Assembly (NCBI RefSeq): GCF_026420845.1
Contig: NZ_JAOWCB010000004.1
Location: 1 to 64,000 of the forward strand
Direction of reading: 5' to 3'
Length of the DNA stretch: 64,000 bases
From: Streptomyces sp. PR69
GTDB taxonomy: Bacteria > Actinomycetota > Actinomycetes > Streptomycetales > Streptomycetaceae
The position numbers and the translations under genes were made by a program. Below the pieces are notes generated by a model. It worked only from the letters and a program-made list of their open reading frames with translations, was not told the DNA's origin and made no database searches. Below are positions 52,488 to 61,761 of the stretch, in pieces (the first letter of the stretch is position 1; each line of letters begins with the position of its first letter).

Positions 52488-54245
52488 ATGAACAAGCGCA
52501 CTCTCTCCGCCGTCGCCGTCGCCCTCGGGGCGACCCTCGCGCTCGGCGCCGCCGGCTGTTCCGGCGGAGGCGACGGCAAGGACTCGGCTCGCGGCGGCAG
52601 TTCCGCCGAGAACCCCGTAACAGCCAACAACGGAGCCATGGTCGGCGGCGTCCCCAAGAAGGGCGGCACCCTGACGGTGCTGTCCAACACGGACTTCACC
52701 CATCTCGACCCGGCCCGCAACTGGGTGATGGGCGACATGGACTTCGGCACCCGGCTGCTCTACCGCACGCTGGTCACGTACAAGGCCGCGCCGGGCGCGG
52801 AGGGCGGCGAGCTGGTGCCCGACCTCGCCGAGGATCTCGGCGTCTCCTCCAACGGCGCGAAGACCTGGACGTTCAGACTCAAGAAGGGCCTGAAGTACGA
52901 GGACGGGACCCCGATCACCGCCCAGGACGTCAAGTACAACGTGGAGCGGTCCTTCTCCCCGGACCTGCCCGGCGGCCCCGACTACGCGGCCCGCTATCTC
53001 GCCGGCGCCGAGGGCTACCAGGGACCGGCCCAGGGCAAGCACCTCGACTCCGTCAAGACGCCCGACGACCGCACGATCGTCTTCGAACTGCGCAAACCCT
53101 TCGCGGAGTTCCCCTACGCCACCGTGCTGCCGACCTTCGCCCCGGTGCCCAAGGCGCAGGACAAGGGGCCGCAGTACGACAACCGGCCCTTCTCCTCGGG
53201 GCCTTACAAGATCGAGTCGTATGCGCGCGACAAGCGGCTGGTACTCGTCCGCAACACCCACTGGGACCCGGCGACCGACCAGGTCCGCAAGGCGTACCCG
53301 GACCGGATCGTGGTGACGATGGGGCTGAAGGGCAACCAGATCGACGACCGGCTGATCGCCAGTTCGGGTGCGGACGCCTCCGCCGTCTCCTGGGGCAAGA
53401 TGCGCCCCGAGAGCACTCCGAAGGTGCTCACCAAGGCCGCCGTCCGGGCCCGGCTGCTCGCCGAGTCGACCAACTGCACCGAGATGGTACAGATGCACAC
53501 CGGCCGCGCCCCGTTCGACGACGTCAGGGTCCGCCGGGCCGTGCAGTACGCGCTCGACCGCGAGGCCATCGTGACCGCCTCCGGCGGGCCCGCGCTCAAT
53601 GACGCGGCCACCGCCCTGATGCCCGGCTCCCTCTTCGGCGGCAAGCAGCCCGACACCCTGAAGATCCCCGTCACCGGCGATGCGGCGAAGGCCAGGGAGC
53701 TGCTGAAGGAGGCGGGCAAGCCGGACGGCTTCGCCACCAGCGTCACCGTCTCCAACGGCGACAAGGGCGTCGGCGAGGCGATCCAGCAGGCCCTCGGCCG
53801 GGCCGGGATCAAGGTGACCATCGAGACCGTCGACCCGTCGGCGTTCTATGACACCATCGGCGACACCAAGAACCGCACCGACCTCGTCTACACCGGCTGG
53901 TGCCCCGACTACCCCTCCGGCTCCACCTTCCTGCCCTTCGTCTTCGACGGCCGCTACATCAAGGAGAAGGGCAACTCCGGCAACCACTCGCTCTTCCGCG
54001 ACAAGCCGACCATGCAGCGGATGGACGAGATCGCCGCGATGACCGACGCCCAGCAGGCCAACAAGGCGTGGCAGCAGCTGGACGGCGAGATCCTCGCCAA
54101 GGCCCCCACGGCGCCCGCCGTCATCGAGCGCATGCCGCTGCTGCTCGGCACCAACATCGCGGGGGCGTACGGCCACACCTCCTTCGGCGGCCAGATCGAC
54201 TACGCCACGGTGGGCCTCAAGGACCCGGCCAAGAGCGCGGGCTGA
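52488..54245 (+). CDS. ABC importer solute-binding lipoprotein, family 5
   Basis: A 585-residue extracytoplasmic receptor of the peptide/opine/nickel type. The signal peptide MNKRTLSAVAVALG ends with the lipobox LGAAGC (Cys24). Family 5 blocks include LLYRTLVTYKAAPGAEGGEL, VPDLAEDLGVSSNGAKTWTF, RLKKGLKYEDGTPITAQDVK and FDDVRVRRAVQYALDREAIV. It is the first gene of a five-gene importer, 12 bp from the first permease. The size is on the upper side for the family. The ligand is not encoded in a recognisable motif. Confidence 0.93.
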   Translation: MNKRTLSAVAVALGATLALGAAGCSGGGDGKDSARGGSSAENPVTANNGAMVGGVPKKGGTLTVLSNTDFTHLDPARNWVMGDMDFGTRLLYRTLVTYKAAPGAEGGELVPDLAEDLGVSSNGAKTWTFRLKKGLKYEDGTPITAQDVKYNVERSFSPDLPGGPDYAARYLAGAEGYQGPAQGKHLDSVKTPDDRTIVFELRKPFAEFPYATVLPTFAPVPKAQDKGPQYDNRPFSSGPYKIESYARDKRLVLVRNTHWDPATDQVRKAYPDRIVVTMGLKGNQIDDRLIASSGADASAVSWGKMRPESTPKVLTKAAVRARLLAESTNCTEMVQMHTGRAPFDDVRVRRAVQYALDREAIVTASGGPALNDAATALMPGSLFGGKQPDTLKIPVTGDAAKARELLKEAGKPDGFATSVTVSNGDKGVGEAIQQALGRAGIKVTIETVDPSAFYDTIGDTKNRTDLVYTGWCPDYPSGSTFLPFVFDGRYIKEKGNSGNHSLFRDKPTMQRMDEIAAMTDAQQANKAWQQLDGEILAKAPTAPAVIERMPLLLGTNIAGAYGHTSFGGQIDYATVGLKDPAKSAG

Positions 54246-54256
54246 GGCAGCACACC

Positions 54257-55189
54257 ATGGCTGCCACTCTCAGCTCCACCTCACTCCCCGCGGGCAGCGG
54301 CCCCTGGCAGCTCGCCCGCGCGGAACTGCGCCGCCGCACCTCCGTGAAGATCTCCCTCAGCGTCGTCGCCCTGTTCGTGTTCATGGCCGCGGCGGCGCCG
54401 CTGCTCAGTGCGCTGGGCGGCTGGTCGCCCGACGAGTTCGACAAGTCCGCCGTCGACCCGTACCTCGGCGGACTGCCGATCGGCCCGTTCGGCGGCATCA
54501 GCGCCGACCACTGGCTCGGCGTCGAACCGGTCACCGGACGCGATCTGTTCGCCAGGGTCGTGCACGGCGCTCAGGTCTCGCTGTTCATCGCCTTCGCCGC
54601 CACCGCGATCGTGGTGGTCGCCGGGACCGCGGCCGGGGTCACCGCCGGCTACTTCGGCGGGCGCACCGACGCCGTGCTCTCCCGGCTGATGGACCTCACC
54701 ATGTCCTTCCCCTCCCTGATCTTCATGATCGCGATGCTGTCGGTCGCCAAGGACGCCAACCGCATCCTGCTGATGACCGCCGTCATCGGGCTCTTCGGCT
54801 GGCCCGGCATCGCCCGCGTCGTGCGCGGCCAGACCCTGAGCCTGAAACACCGGGAGTACGTGGACGCGGCGAGGGTCGCCGGGGCCGGGCCCTGGCGGAT
54901 TCTCAGCCGCGACATCCTCCCCGGCGTCGCCGGGCCCGTCATCGCGTACACCACCCTGATCATCCCCGGGATGATCGCCACCGAGGCGGCGCTCAGCTAT
55001 CTGGGCGTCGGCGTCCGCCCGCCCACCCCCTCCTGGGGTCAGATGATCGCCGAGAGCGTCGCCTTCTACGACACGGATCCCATGTACTTCATCCTCCCGA
55101 GCACCTGCCTCTTCCTCACGGTGCTCGCCTTCACCCTGCTCGGCGACGCGCTGCGCGACATCCTCGATCCGAGGGGAGGCCGCATATGA
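54257..55189 (+). CDS. ABC importer permease, DppC/OppC type
   Basis: A 310-residue inner-membrane permease. One N-terminal helix (ISLSVVALFVFMAAAAPLLS) is followed by a long extracytoplasmic segment and five more helices. The binding-protein-dependent transport signature (EAA loop) is EYVDAARVAGAGPWRILSRD. LGVEPVTGRDLFARVVHGAQ is the usual DppC block. It overlaps the second permease gene by four bases (ATGA). The gene order (C type before B type) is opposite to the commonest arrangement. Confidence 0.9.
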   Translation: MAATLSSTSLPAGSGPWQLARAELRRRTSVKISLSVVALFVFMAAAAPLLSALGGWSPDEFDKSAVDPYLGGLPIGPFGGISADHWLGVEPVTGRDLFARVVHGAQVSLFIAFAATAIVVVAGTAAGVTAGYFGGRTDAVLSRLMDLTMSFPSLIFMIAMLSVAKDANRILLMTAVIGLFGWPGIARVVRGQTLSLKHREYVDAARVAGAGPWRILSRDILPGVAGPVIAYTTLIIPGMIATEAALSYLGVGVRPPTPSWGQMIAESVAFYDTDPMYFILPSTCLFLTVLAFTLLGDALRDILDPRGGRI

Positions 55190-56172
55190 TCCGCTACCTC
55201 GGCCGGCGGCTCCTCGGCGTCGCCGGCGTGCTGATCGCGATCGCCGCCGTCACCTTCACCATCTTCTACGTCCTGCCCTCCGACCCCGCGGCGGCGGCGT
55301 GCGGCAAGTCGTGCAGCGCCGACCGGCTGGCGGCGATCCGCGCCCATATGGGCCTGGACCAGCCGGTGTGGCGGCAGTTCGCGGACTTTGTCACCGGCAT
55401 CTTCACCGGACGCACCATCGGCAGCGGACAGTACGCGCTGCACTGCGACGTCCCCTGCCTCGGCTACTCGTACGAAAACAGCCAGGCCGTATGGGAGCTG
55501 CTGATGGACCGTCTGCCGGTCTCCGCCTCGCTGGCGTTCGGCGCCGCGGTGCTCTGGCTGGGGCTCGGGCTCAGCGCGGGCGTCACCGCCGCGCTCCGCA
55601 AGGACACGCTCACCGACCGCGCGCTGATGGTGGGCGCGGTCGCCGCCGCCTCGCTGCCCGTCTACTTCACCTCGGTGCTGCTGATCTACGGGCTGATCCG
55701 GGCGACCGGGCTGCTCCCCTATCCGCAGTATGTGCCGCTGGGCTCCGACCCCGTCCAGTGGGCGTCGAATCTGCTGCTGCCGTGGCTGGCGCTCGCCGTC
55801 CTGTACGCGGCCATGTACGCGCGGCAGAGCCGCAGTTCGATGATCGAGACCATGGCGGAGCCGTATATCCGCACGGCCCGAGCCAAAGGGCTGCCGCGCC
55901 GCATGGTCGTGGTCAAACACGGTCTGCGGGCCGGGATGACCCCGGTCCTCACCATCTTCGGAATGGACCTCGGCGGGCTGCTGGCCGGTGCGGTGATCAC
56001 CGAGTCGATCTTCGGGCTGCCGGGCGTGGGACGGCTGTTCTACGGCGCGCTGTCCAGCGGCGACCAGCCGGTCATCCTCGGCGTCACCCTGCTCGCCGCC
56101 ACCTTCATCGTCATGGCCAATCTGGCCGTCGATCTGCTGTATGCCGTGGTCGATCCCCGGGTGAGGTACTGA
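55186..56172 (+). CDS. ABC importer permease, DppB/OppB type
   Basis: A 328-residue permease with MIRYLGRRLLGVAGVLIAIA as first helix, VTFTIFYVLPSDPAAA, and the EAA motif region EPYIRTARAKGLPRRMVVVK followed by HGLRAG and GLLAGAVITESIFGLPGVGR. The external loop after helix 1 is enlarged and has four cysteines (ACGKSC and HCDVPC), unlike most DppB proteins; a disulfide is possible. The stop overlaps the next ATG (TGATG), so translation is coupled. Confidence 0.9.
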   Translation: MIRYLGRRLLGVAGVLIAIAAVTFTIFYVLPSDPAAAACGKSCSADRLAAIRAHMGLDQPVWRQFADFVTGIFTGRTIGSGQYALHCDVPCLGYSYENSQAVWELLMDRLPVSASLAFGAAVLWLGLGLSAGVTAALRKDTLTDRALMVGAVAAASLPVYFTSVLLIYGLIRATGLLPYPQYVPLGSDPVQWASNLLLPWLALAVLYAAMYARQSRSSMIETMAEPYIRTARAKGLPRRMVVVKHGLRAGMTPVLTIFGMDLGGLLAGAVITESIFGLPGVGRLFYGALSSGDQPVILGVTLLAATFIVMANLAVDLLYAVVDPRVRY

Positions 56173-57212
56173 TGTCCGAGAGTGCGCCGCCCGACAGGCC
56201 GCTGTCCGACAGCCTGTTGTCCGTCCGGGATCTGACGGTTGCCTTTCCGACGAAGCACGGTCCGGTACGGGCCGTGGACTCCCTCAGTTTCGAGGTGCGG
56301 CGGGGCCGCACGCTGGGCATCGTCGGCGAGTCGGGGTCGGGGAAGTCCGTCACCTCGCTCGCCGTGCTGGGCCTGCATGCGAACGCCCGCGTCAGCGGCT
56401 CCATCACCCTCGACGGACAGGAGCTGATCGGCAGGGACGAACGGGAGCTGAACCGGCTGCGCGGCCGGAAGATGGCCATGATCTTCCAGGACCCGCTCTC
56501 CAGCCTGCACCCCTACTACACCGTCGGGGAGCAGATCGCCGAACACCACCGGGTCCACTTCCGCTCCGGCCGCCGGGCTGCCCGCGCCCGGGCCGTCGAA
56601 GCGCTCGCCGAGGTCGGCATCCCCGAACCAAAGCGGCGGGCGGGCGAGTACCCCCACCAGTTCTCCGGCGGAATGCGCCAGCGTGTGATGATCGCGATGG
56701 CGCTGGTCTGCGAACCGGAGCTGCTCATCGCGGACGAGCCGACCACCGCCCTCGACGTCACCGTGCAGGCCCAGATCCTGGAGCTGATCGCCCGGCTCCA
56801 GGAGCAGCGGGGGCTCGCCGTCGTGATGATCACCCACGATCTGGGGGTGGTCGCCCGCGTCGCCCATGACGTGCTGGTGATGTACGGGGGCCGGGCGGCC
56901 GAACAGGCCCCCGTCGACACGCTGTTCGCCTCCCCCGCCCATCCGTACACCCGCGCCCTGCTGGACTCCCTGCCGCGTCTCGACGACGACGATGACGAGC
57001 CGCTGCGGCCGATCCCCGGCAGTCCGCCGTCCCTGCTCACCCCGGCCCCCGGCTGTGCGTTCGCGCCCCGCTGCCCCCGGCTGGCCGCCGCCTCCTTCGA
57101 CGGCGAGCGGTCCCGCTGCGAGACCGAGCGCCCCGAGCTCGACGGACCGACCGGGCCGGCCGGGCATCCGGTGGCCTGCCACTTCCCCGCGTACGAAGGC
57201 ATCAGCTCATGA
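56172..57212 (+). CDS. ABC importer ATPase, DppD/OppD type
   Basis: A 346-residue cytoplasmic ATPase: Walker [13 protein letters not shown]-loop [20 protein letters not shown], signature [15 protein letters not shown], Walker [16 protein letters not shown] and H-loop MITHDLGVV. The C-terminal oligopeptide-type extension with [11 protein letters not shown] and RCETERP carries cysteines typical of this subfamily, able to hold a 4Fe-4S cluster. It overlaps the next gene by four bases. Confidence 0.93.
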   Translation: MSESAPPDRPLSDSLLSVRDLTVAFPTKHGPVRAVDSLSFEVRRGRTLGIVGESGSGKSVTSLAVLGLHANARVSGSITLDGQELIGRDERELNRLRGRKMAMIFQDPLSSLHPYYTVGEQIAEHHRVHFRSGRRAARARAVEALAEVGIPEPKRRAGEYPHQFSGGMRQRVMIAMALVCEPELLIADEPTTALDVTVQAQILELIARLQEQRGLAVVMITHDLGVVARVAHDVLVMYGGRAAEQAPVDTLFASPAHPYTRALLDSLPRLDDDDDEPLRPIPGSPPSLLTPAPGCAFAPRCPRLAAASFDGERSRCETERPELDGPTGPAGHPVACHFPAYEGISS

Positions 57213-58180
57213 CCGCACCTCTGCTCTGTGTACGGGACCTGACGATGACGTTCCCCGGCCGGCGGGCCCGCTCGGCCCCCGTCCGGGCCGTCGACGGCGT
57301 CAGCTTCGAGGTGGCGACGGGCGAGACACTCGGCCTGGTCGGCGAGTCCGGCTGCGGCAAGTCCACCACGGGCCGGATGATCGTCCGGCTGCTGCAGCCG
57401 ACCTCCGGATCGATTGAATTCGGCGGACGCGACATCGGCCGTCTGTCACAGCGGGAGCTGAAACCGCTGCGCACCGAGCTCCAGATGGTCTTCCAGGACC
57501 CGCACTCCTCCCTCAACCCCCGCCAGACGGTGGCCCGGATCATCTCCGACCCGCTGATCGTGCAGGGCGCCCCGGCCGCCGAGGCGCGCAAGCGGGCGGC
57601 CGAACTGATGGAGCTGGTCGGGCTGATCCCGGAACACATCGACCGCTATCCGCATGAGTTCTCCGGCGGACAGGCCCAGCGCATCGGCATCGCCCGCGCG
57701 CTGGCCACCAGCCCCCGGCTGGTGGTCGCCGACGAACCCGTCTCCGCCCTGGATGTGTCCGTACAGGCCCAGATCGTCAATCTGATGGAGCGGCTGCAGC
57801 GGGAGCTGGGCCTGTCCTATCTCTTCATCGCCCACGACCTGTCGGTGATCAAGCGCGTGTGCGACCGGGTCGCCGTGATGTACCTCGGCCGGATCGTCGA
57901 GATCGGCGCCAGGGAACGGGTGTACGCGGCCCCCGCCCACCCCTACACCCGCGCCCTGCTGTCCGCGGTGCCGCTGCCGGACCCGGCCGCCGAGCGGACC
58001 CGGGAACGGATCACTCTCCTCGGCGATCCGCCCAGCCCGGCCGCGCCCCCGCCCGGCTGCACCTTCCATCCGCGCTGCCCCAAGGCGCAGGGCATCTGCC
58101 GCACCGAGGCCCCGGTGCTGCGGATCGCGGCCCCCGGGGAAGCGCGTCAGGTGGCCTGCCACTTCCCCGAGCCGGGCTGA
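57209..58180 (+). CDS. ABC importer ATPase, DppF/OppF type
   Basis: A 323-residue ATPase and the fifth gene of the importer: Walker [13 protein letters not shown]-loop [16 protein letters not shown], signature [15 protein letters not shown], Walker [16 protein letters not shown] and H-loop FIAHDLSVI. The oligopeptide-type C-terminal cysteine region is [19 protein letters not shown]. The ATG overlaps the DppD-type stop (ATGA). Together the five genes make a complete importer; the shared promoter element suggests its substrate is a source for the HcnABC-like oxidase. Confidence 0.93.
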   Translation: MTAPLLCVRDLTMTFPGRRARSAPVRAVDGVSFEVATGETLGLVGESGCGKSTTGRMIVRLLQPTSGSIEFGGRDIGRLSQRELKPLRTELQMVFQDPHSSLNPRQTVARIISDPLIVQGAPAAEARKRAAELMELVGLIPEHIDRYPHEFSGGQAQRIGIARALATSPRLVVADEPVSALDVSVQAQIVNLMERLQRELGLSYLFIAHDLSVIKRVCDRVAVMYLGRIVEIGARERVYAAPAHPYTRALLSAVPLPDPAAERTRERITLLGDPPSPAAPPPGCTFHPRCPKAQGICRTEAPVLRIAAPGEARQVACHFPEPG

Positions 58181-58184
58181 ACTC

Positions 58185-58265
58185 CAGCCCCTCCGGCGTT
58201 TGCGGAGCGGGGCGACGCAGCGCGGGGGCGCCTCCCGGGCCCGCAGGGCCCGGGGGAGGTGGGGG
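58185..58265. repeat. GC-rich intergenic hairpin repeat, copy 4 (diverged)
   Basis: CCAGCCCCTCCGGCGTTTGC followed by GGAGCGGGG, and later GGGCCCGCAGGGCCCGGG, a strong hairpin. It lies between the convergent importer operon and the gene at 58337, suitable as a bidirectional terminator. Confidence 0.55.
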
Positions 58266-58336
58266 CCCGCCCACGCCGGAGGCTGTGGGGGAGCGTGCAG
58301 GGCGGCGCGAGGGGGCAGAGCCTGCCGGGAGGGGCG

Positions 58337-59299
58337 CTAGTAGTCGCAGTCGCCGCACTGGCAGGGCGGCTGGTACATGTCCCGTCTGCGGCTTTCGTCG
58401 CCGGGGCGCACGAGCTGGTGCTCCGGCAGATGGTCCTGCATCTGCCACCACTGGAGCGTGAAGCAGTGCTCGTCCTCGAAGACCAGGAAGGGGCCGTTCT
58501 CGCGCAGCGGCTCGTATGTGTACCAGCGGCCCTTCCGGGCGAGCACCGTGTCCGGGTCGGGCGGGGCGGGGCTGCCGCTTGTGTATGCGTAGACACGGTG
58601 GACGTCCGCCGCGGTGATGTCGCGCACGGGAGTGAGCACAAGCGGCCAGGCCGCGGGGGCGTCGGAGCCGTCGACGCCGTCCGGAACGCTCGCGGGCTCT
58701 CCGCTGAGGGCATGCACCGTCCACTCAAGCAGCCCGGTGGCTCTGCACACCTCTGCCATGGGCACACCGGCGCGTGCCGCGTGCACGGCCAGCGCCTCCG
58801 TCTCGGTGAGACCTCCTCGGCCGCGCTCGACCGAGATGGCGGCTTCGCCGGCCTTGCGCAGCCAGTGGCACAGGTCGTGGCCGTCCGGCGGCGGATCGCC
58901 GAGATGGTCGGCGCAGCGGCTCCCGGGGCCGGCGGGGGCCTTGTTGAGGCAGAAGGCGTGTCCGCACAGCTCGACGACGCGCTGGGCGCCCAGCTCGGGG
59001 TCGAAGAGGGTGCAGGCACGGAAGGTCCGTCTGGGCTCTGCGCCGACCGCGGTGAAGAACCGTATGCGCTCTCCTCGCTTGGCGCGCTCGACCTGGAACG
59101 TCCTGACCTCCCACGCCGACAGGACATGCCCGGCCATGGCGATCGCCAGGGCCGGGAACGGCCGGAAGGGCAGCGGGGTGGAATCGTCGAGGGTCGGGAT
59201 CTCGGTGAAGGGACGTCGGGTGTCGTAGTCGTCGAGGTGGCGGAGCGCGAGCGTGAGGAGTTCTGCGGCGTCGACGTGTGTGCTGTCGGCTTCGGGCAT
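58337..59299 (-). CDS. Unrecognised 320-residue protein with cysteine-rich tail
   Basis: A soluble protein that I do not recognise. It starts MPEADSTHVDAAELLTLALR and has LDDYDTRRPFTEIP near residue 25. A central region with ELCGHAFCLNKA, SRCADHL and DLCHWLRKAG has Cys/His pairs that could bind metal. A later part, WYTYEPLRENGPFLVFEDEH, is followed by CFTLQWWQMQDHL. The protein ends YQPPCQCGDCDY, a CxCxxC metal-binding-like tail. GGAGAGCGC precedes the ATG at 59299. Codon use is normal. It faces PolX from the same strand, 72 bp downstream of the PolX stop. Confidence 0.7.
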   Translation of the reverse strand: MPEADSTHVDAAELLTLALRHLDDYDTRRPFTEIPTLDDSTPLPFRPFPALAIAMAGHVLSAWEVRTFQVERAKRGERIRFFTAVGAEPRRTFRACTLFDPELGAQRVVELCGHAFCLNKAPAGPGSRCADHLGDPPPDGHDLCHWLRKAGEAAISVERGRGGLTETEALAVHAARAGVPMAEVCRATGLLEWTVHALSGEPASVPDGVDGSDAPAAWPLVLTPVRDITAADVHRVYAYTSGSPAPPDPDTVLARKGRWYTYEPLRENGPFLVFEDEHCFTLQWWQMQDHLPEHQLVRPGDESRRRDMYQPPCQCGDCDY

Positions 59300-59371
59300 G
59301 CGCTCTCCGTTGCAGGGACCGGCGGGTGGGCCGCGGGGCAGGGCAGAACCGGAGGATACTCGGATCCGCCG

Positions 59372-61093
59372 TCAGCCCTTGCGCAGAAAGCGGCGCAGCC
59401 TGGTGAGCGGCCAGGTGTTGATGACGTCGTCCTTCGTCAGCCAGCCGCGCTGGGCGGTGCCGACTCCATAGCGCAGATAGGGCAGATGGGTGGTGGAGTG
59501 GGCGTCGGAGTCGATGGCGAACTTCACGCCGTACTCCTTGGCGCGCAGGATGTCCTCGTCGCGCAGGTCGAGGCGCTCCGGATGGGAGTTGACCTCCAGG
59601 GCGGTGCCGGTGTCCGCGCAGGCTTTGAAGACGGCGTCGAAGTCGGCGTCGATGGGCGGGCGTTTGCCGATGCGGCGGGTGGTGGGGTGGCCGATGATCG
59701 CGACATGGGGGTTTTCGCAGGCGCGGATCAGACGGCGGGTGAGGGCCCGGCGGCTCTGGTTGAAGTGGGAGTGGACGGAGGCGACGCAGAGGTCGAACTC
59801 CGCGAGGAAGTCATCGGGCCAGTCGAGTTCGCCGTCCGGCCCGATGTTGAGCTCGGTGCCGTGCAGCAGCCGCATGCCGCGGAAGGCGCGGTCGAGCGCT
59901 CGGACGCGGTCGCGCTGGGCGAGCATCTTCTCGTCGGTCATGCGCTGCATAGAGAGGTTCGGGGCGTGGTCGGTGACCGCGTAGTACGCATAGCCGCGGT
60001 CGGCCGCGGCGGCGACCATGTCCTCCAGTGGGGCGAGGCCGTCGGTGAGGTCGGTGTGGGTGTGCAGATCGCCCCGGATGTCGTCCTCGGTGACGAGGTC
60101 GGGGAGTTCGCCCGCCAGTCCGGCGGCGATCTCGCCGCGGTCCTCGCGCAGGGGCGGCGGTATCCAGGGCAGGCCGAGGCGGGCGTAGATGTCTTCTTCC
60201 GTCCGTGAGGTGACGCGCCGTCCGCTCTTGGCGTGGAAGAGTCCGTACTCGGAGAGTTTGAGGCCCTTGCGCACCGCGATCTCACGGGTGCGGATGTTGT
60301 GGGCCTTGCTGCCGGTGAAGTACTGCAGGCCCGCGCCCCAGGAGACCGGCGGCAGGACCCGCAGGTCCACCTGGAGGCCCTTGGTGGTGCGGATGGAGGT
60401 CTTCTTCTCGCCGTGGGCGATGGTTTCGGCGGTCTGCGGCAGGCTGCCGAGCGCCTCCATGAAGGGTGTGGAGTCGTCCGCTGCCACCAGGATGTCGATG
60501 TCGCCGATGGTCTCGCGCATCCGGCGCAGCGAGCCCGCGTAGACGCACCGCTCGCAGCCGGGGATCGTGGACAGTTCGCCGGTGATCTGCTCGGCGACGT
60601 CCAGGGCCGCGCTGATGAGGATGCGGCCTTCGCCGGCCTTCTGCATCAGGGCGATGCCGTGCAGCAGATTCTCCTCGGTCTTCTCGCCGAACCCCTTGAG
60701 GTCCCGCAGCCGTTCGGCGTGGATGGCGTCGAGGAGCTGGTCGACGGAGGAGACGCCGAGTTCCCGGTGGAGCACCAGGGCCTTCTTCGGGCCAAGCGTG
60801 GGGATGGCGATCAGTGCGCGGACGCCGGCCGGGATCGTCGCGCGGGTCTCGTCGATCGCGGGGACATGGCCGGTGTGCAGATACTCCACGACCTTGTCGG
60901 CGATGGACTTGCCGACGTTGGGGATCTCCCGCAGCCCTTTGGCGTCGAGCTTGGCGATGTCGGCGGGGTGTCCGCCGATGGCGCGTGCGGCCTTTTCGTA
61001 GGCGCGCGCCTTGAAGGCGTCGCCGCCGCTGATCGCGATGAGGTCGGCGTACTCCTGGAGCAGCGCCTCGACCTCCTCGTTTGCCCGGGCCAT
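59372..61093 (-). CDS. PolX-type DNA polymerase/3'-5' exonuclease (PHP domain)
   Basis: A 573-residue family X polymerase with an N-terminal helix-hairpin-helix region (SGGDAFKARAYEKAARAIGG, LREIPNVGKSIADKVVEYLH), the polymerase palm with GSLRRMRETIGDIDILVA (G-S and D-x-D metal ligands), and a C-terminal PHP phosphoesterase domain (DLHTHTDLTDGLAPLEDMVA, AVTDHAPNL, HGTELNI, VASVHSHF, IIGHPTTR, IDSDAHS). Length and order match bacterial PolX, which works in base-excision repair gap filling and exonucleolytic editing. The ATG at 61093 fits the family start. It is divergent from archease and RtcB with 130 bp between. Confidence 0.93.
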   Translation of the reverse strand: MARANEEVEALLQEYADLIAISGGDAFKARAYEKAARAIGGHPADIAKLDAKGLREIPNVGKSIADKVVEYLHTGHVPAIDETRATIPAGVRALIAIPTLGPKKALVLHRELGVSSVDQLLDAIHAERLRDLKGFGEKTEENLLHGIALMQKAGEGRILISAALDVAEQITGELSTIPGCERCVYAGSLRRMRETIGDIDILVAADDSTPFMEALGSLPQTAETIAHGEKKTSIRTTKGLQVDLRVLPPVSWGAGLQYFTGSKAHNIRTREIAVRKGLKLSEYGLFHAKSGRRVTSRTEEDIYARLGLPWIPPPLREDRGEIAAGLAGELPDLVTEDDIRGDLHTHTDLTDGLAPLEDMVAAAADRGYAYYAVTDHAPNLSMQRMTDEKMLAQRDRVRALDRAFRGMRLLHGTELNIGPDGELDWPDDFLAEFDLCVASVHSHFNQSRRALTRRLIRACENPHVAIIGHPTTRRIGKRPPIDADFDAVFKACADTGTALEVNSHPERLDLRDEDILRAKEYGVKFAIDSDAHSTTHLPYLRYGVGTAQRGWLTKDDVINTWPLTRLRRFLRKG

Positions 61094-61223
61094 GTCTCCA
61101 GCATGGACCGCGGCCGCGGGGCGGGCATGTCCGCCGGGCGGTGCGCCGCCGTCGAGCCGTGCGCCCCCGCCGAGCGGTGCGCGGCCGCCGGGCGGTGCAC
61201 CATGAAAGGGACAGGAGGCGACT

Positions 61224-61652
61224 GTGGACCTGCCACCCGAGAGCGCCGGCCGGCGCAGTGTTCCGCACACCGCGGATCTGCGGGTCGAGGCATGGGGCGC
61301 GACGCGTGAGGAGTGCCTGGAACAGGCCGTCCACGGGGTCTGCGAGTCGTTCCTCGATCTGCGGGGAGCCAGGGCCGTCGGCAGGCGGGAGGCGGCGGTG
61401 CTCGCCGGGAGCGACGAGGAACTGCTGGTGGCGCTGCTGGAAGAGGTCGTGTACTGGCTGGACGCCGAGGGCGAGGCGCCCGTCGGCGTCGAGGTCACAC
61501 CCGTGGACGGCGGTGTGCACGCGGTGCTGCGGATGGCCGACGCCCGCTCCTGCCCGGTCGTCGGGGCCGCGCCCAAGGCGGTCACCTGGCACGGCCTGGA
61601 GTTCGGGCGCGGGGCGGCGGGCTGGCGGTGTGCGGTCACCGTCGACGTGTGA
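61224..61652 (+). CDS. Archease
   Basis: A 142-residue protein factor that speeds guanylylation and multiple turnover of RtcB RNA ligase. Family blocks are PHTADLRVEAWGATREECLE (His-Thr-Ala-Asp), the LLVALLEEVVYWLDAEG helix, and the C-terminal KAVTWHGLEFGRGAAGW with the conserved metal-site residues. The GTG at 61224 follows AGGAGG. It is upstream of rtcB on the same strand, the common arrangement in many bacteria and archaea, which supports a joint RNA-repair role. Confidence 0.92.
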   Translation: MDLPPESAGRRSVPHTADLRVEAWGATREECLEQAVHGVCESFLDLRGARAVGRREAAVLAGSDEELLVALLEEVVYWLDAEGEAPVGVEVTPVDGGVHAVLRMADARSCPVVGAAPKAVTWHGLEFGRGAAGWRCAVTVDV

Positions 61653-61761
61653 GGACGTGTGAGGACGTACGAGCGGCGCGCGGGCGACATACGGGCGACA
61701 TATGGGTGCCGCGTGGACGGCGCGTGGTGCGACGTGGGAGCCGGTGAGGAGGTGCTTCGCG

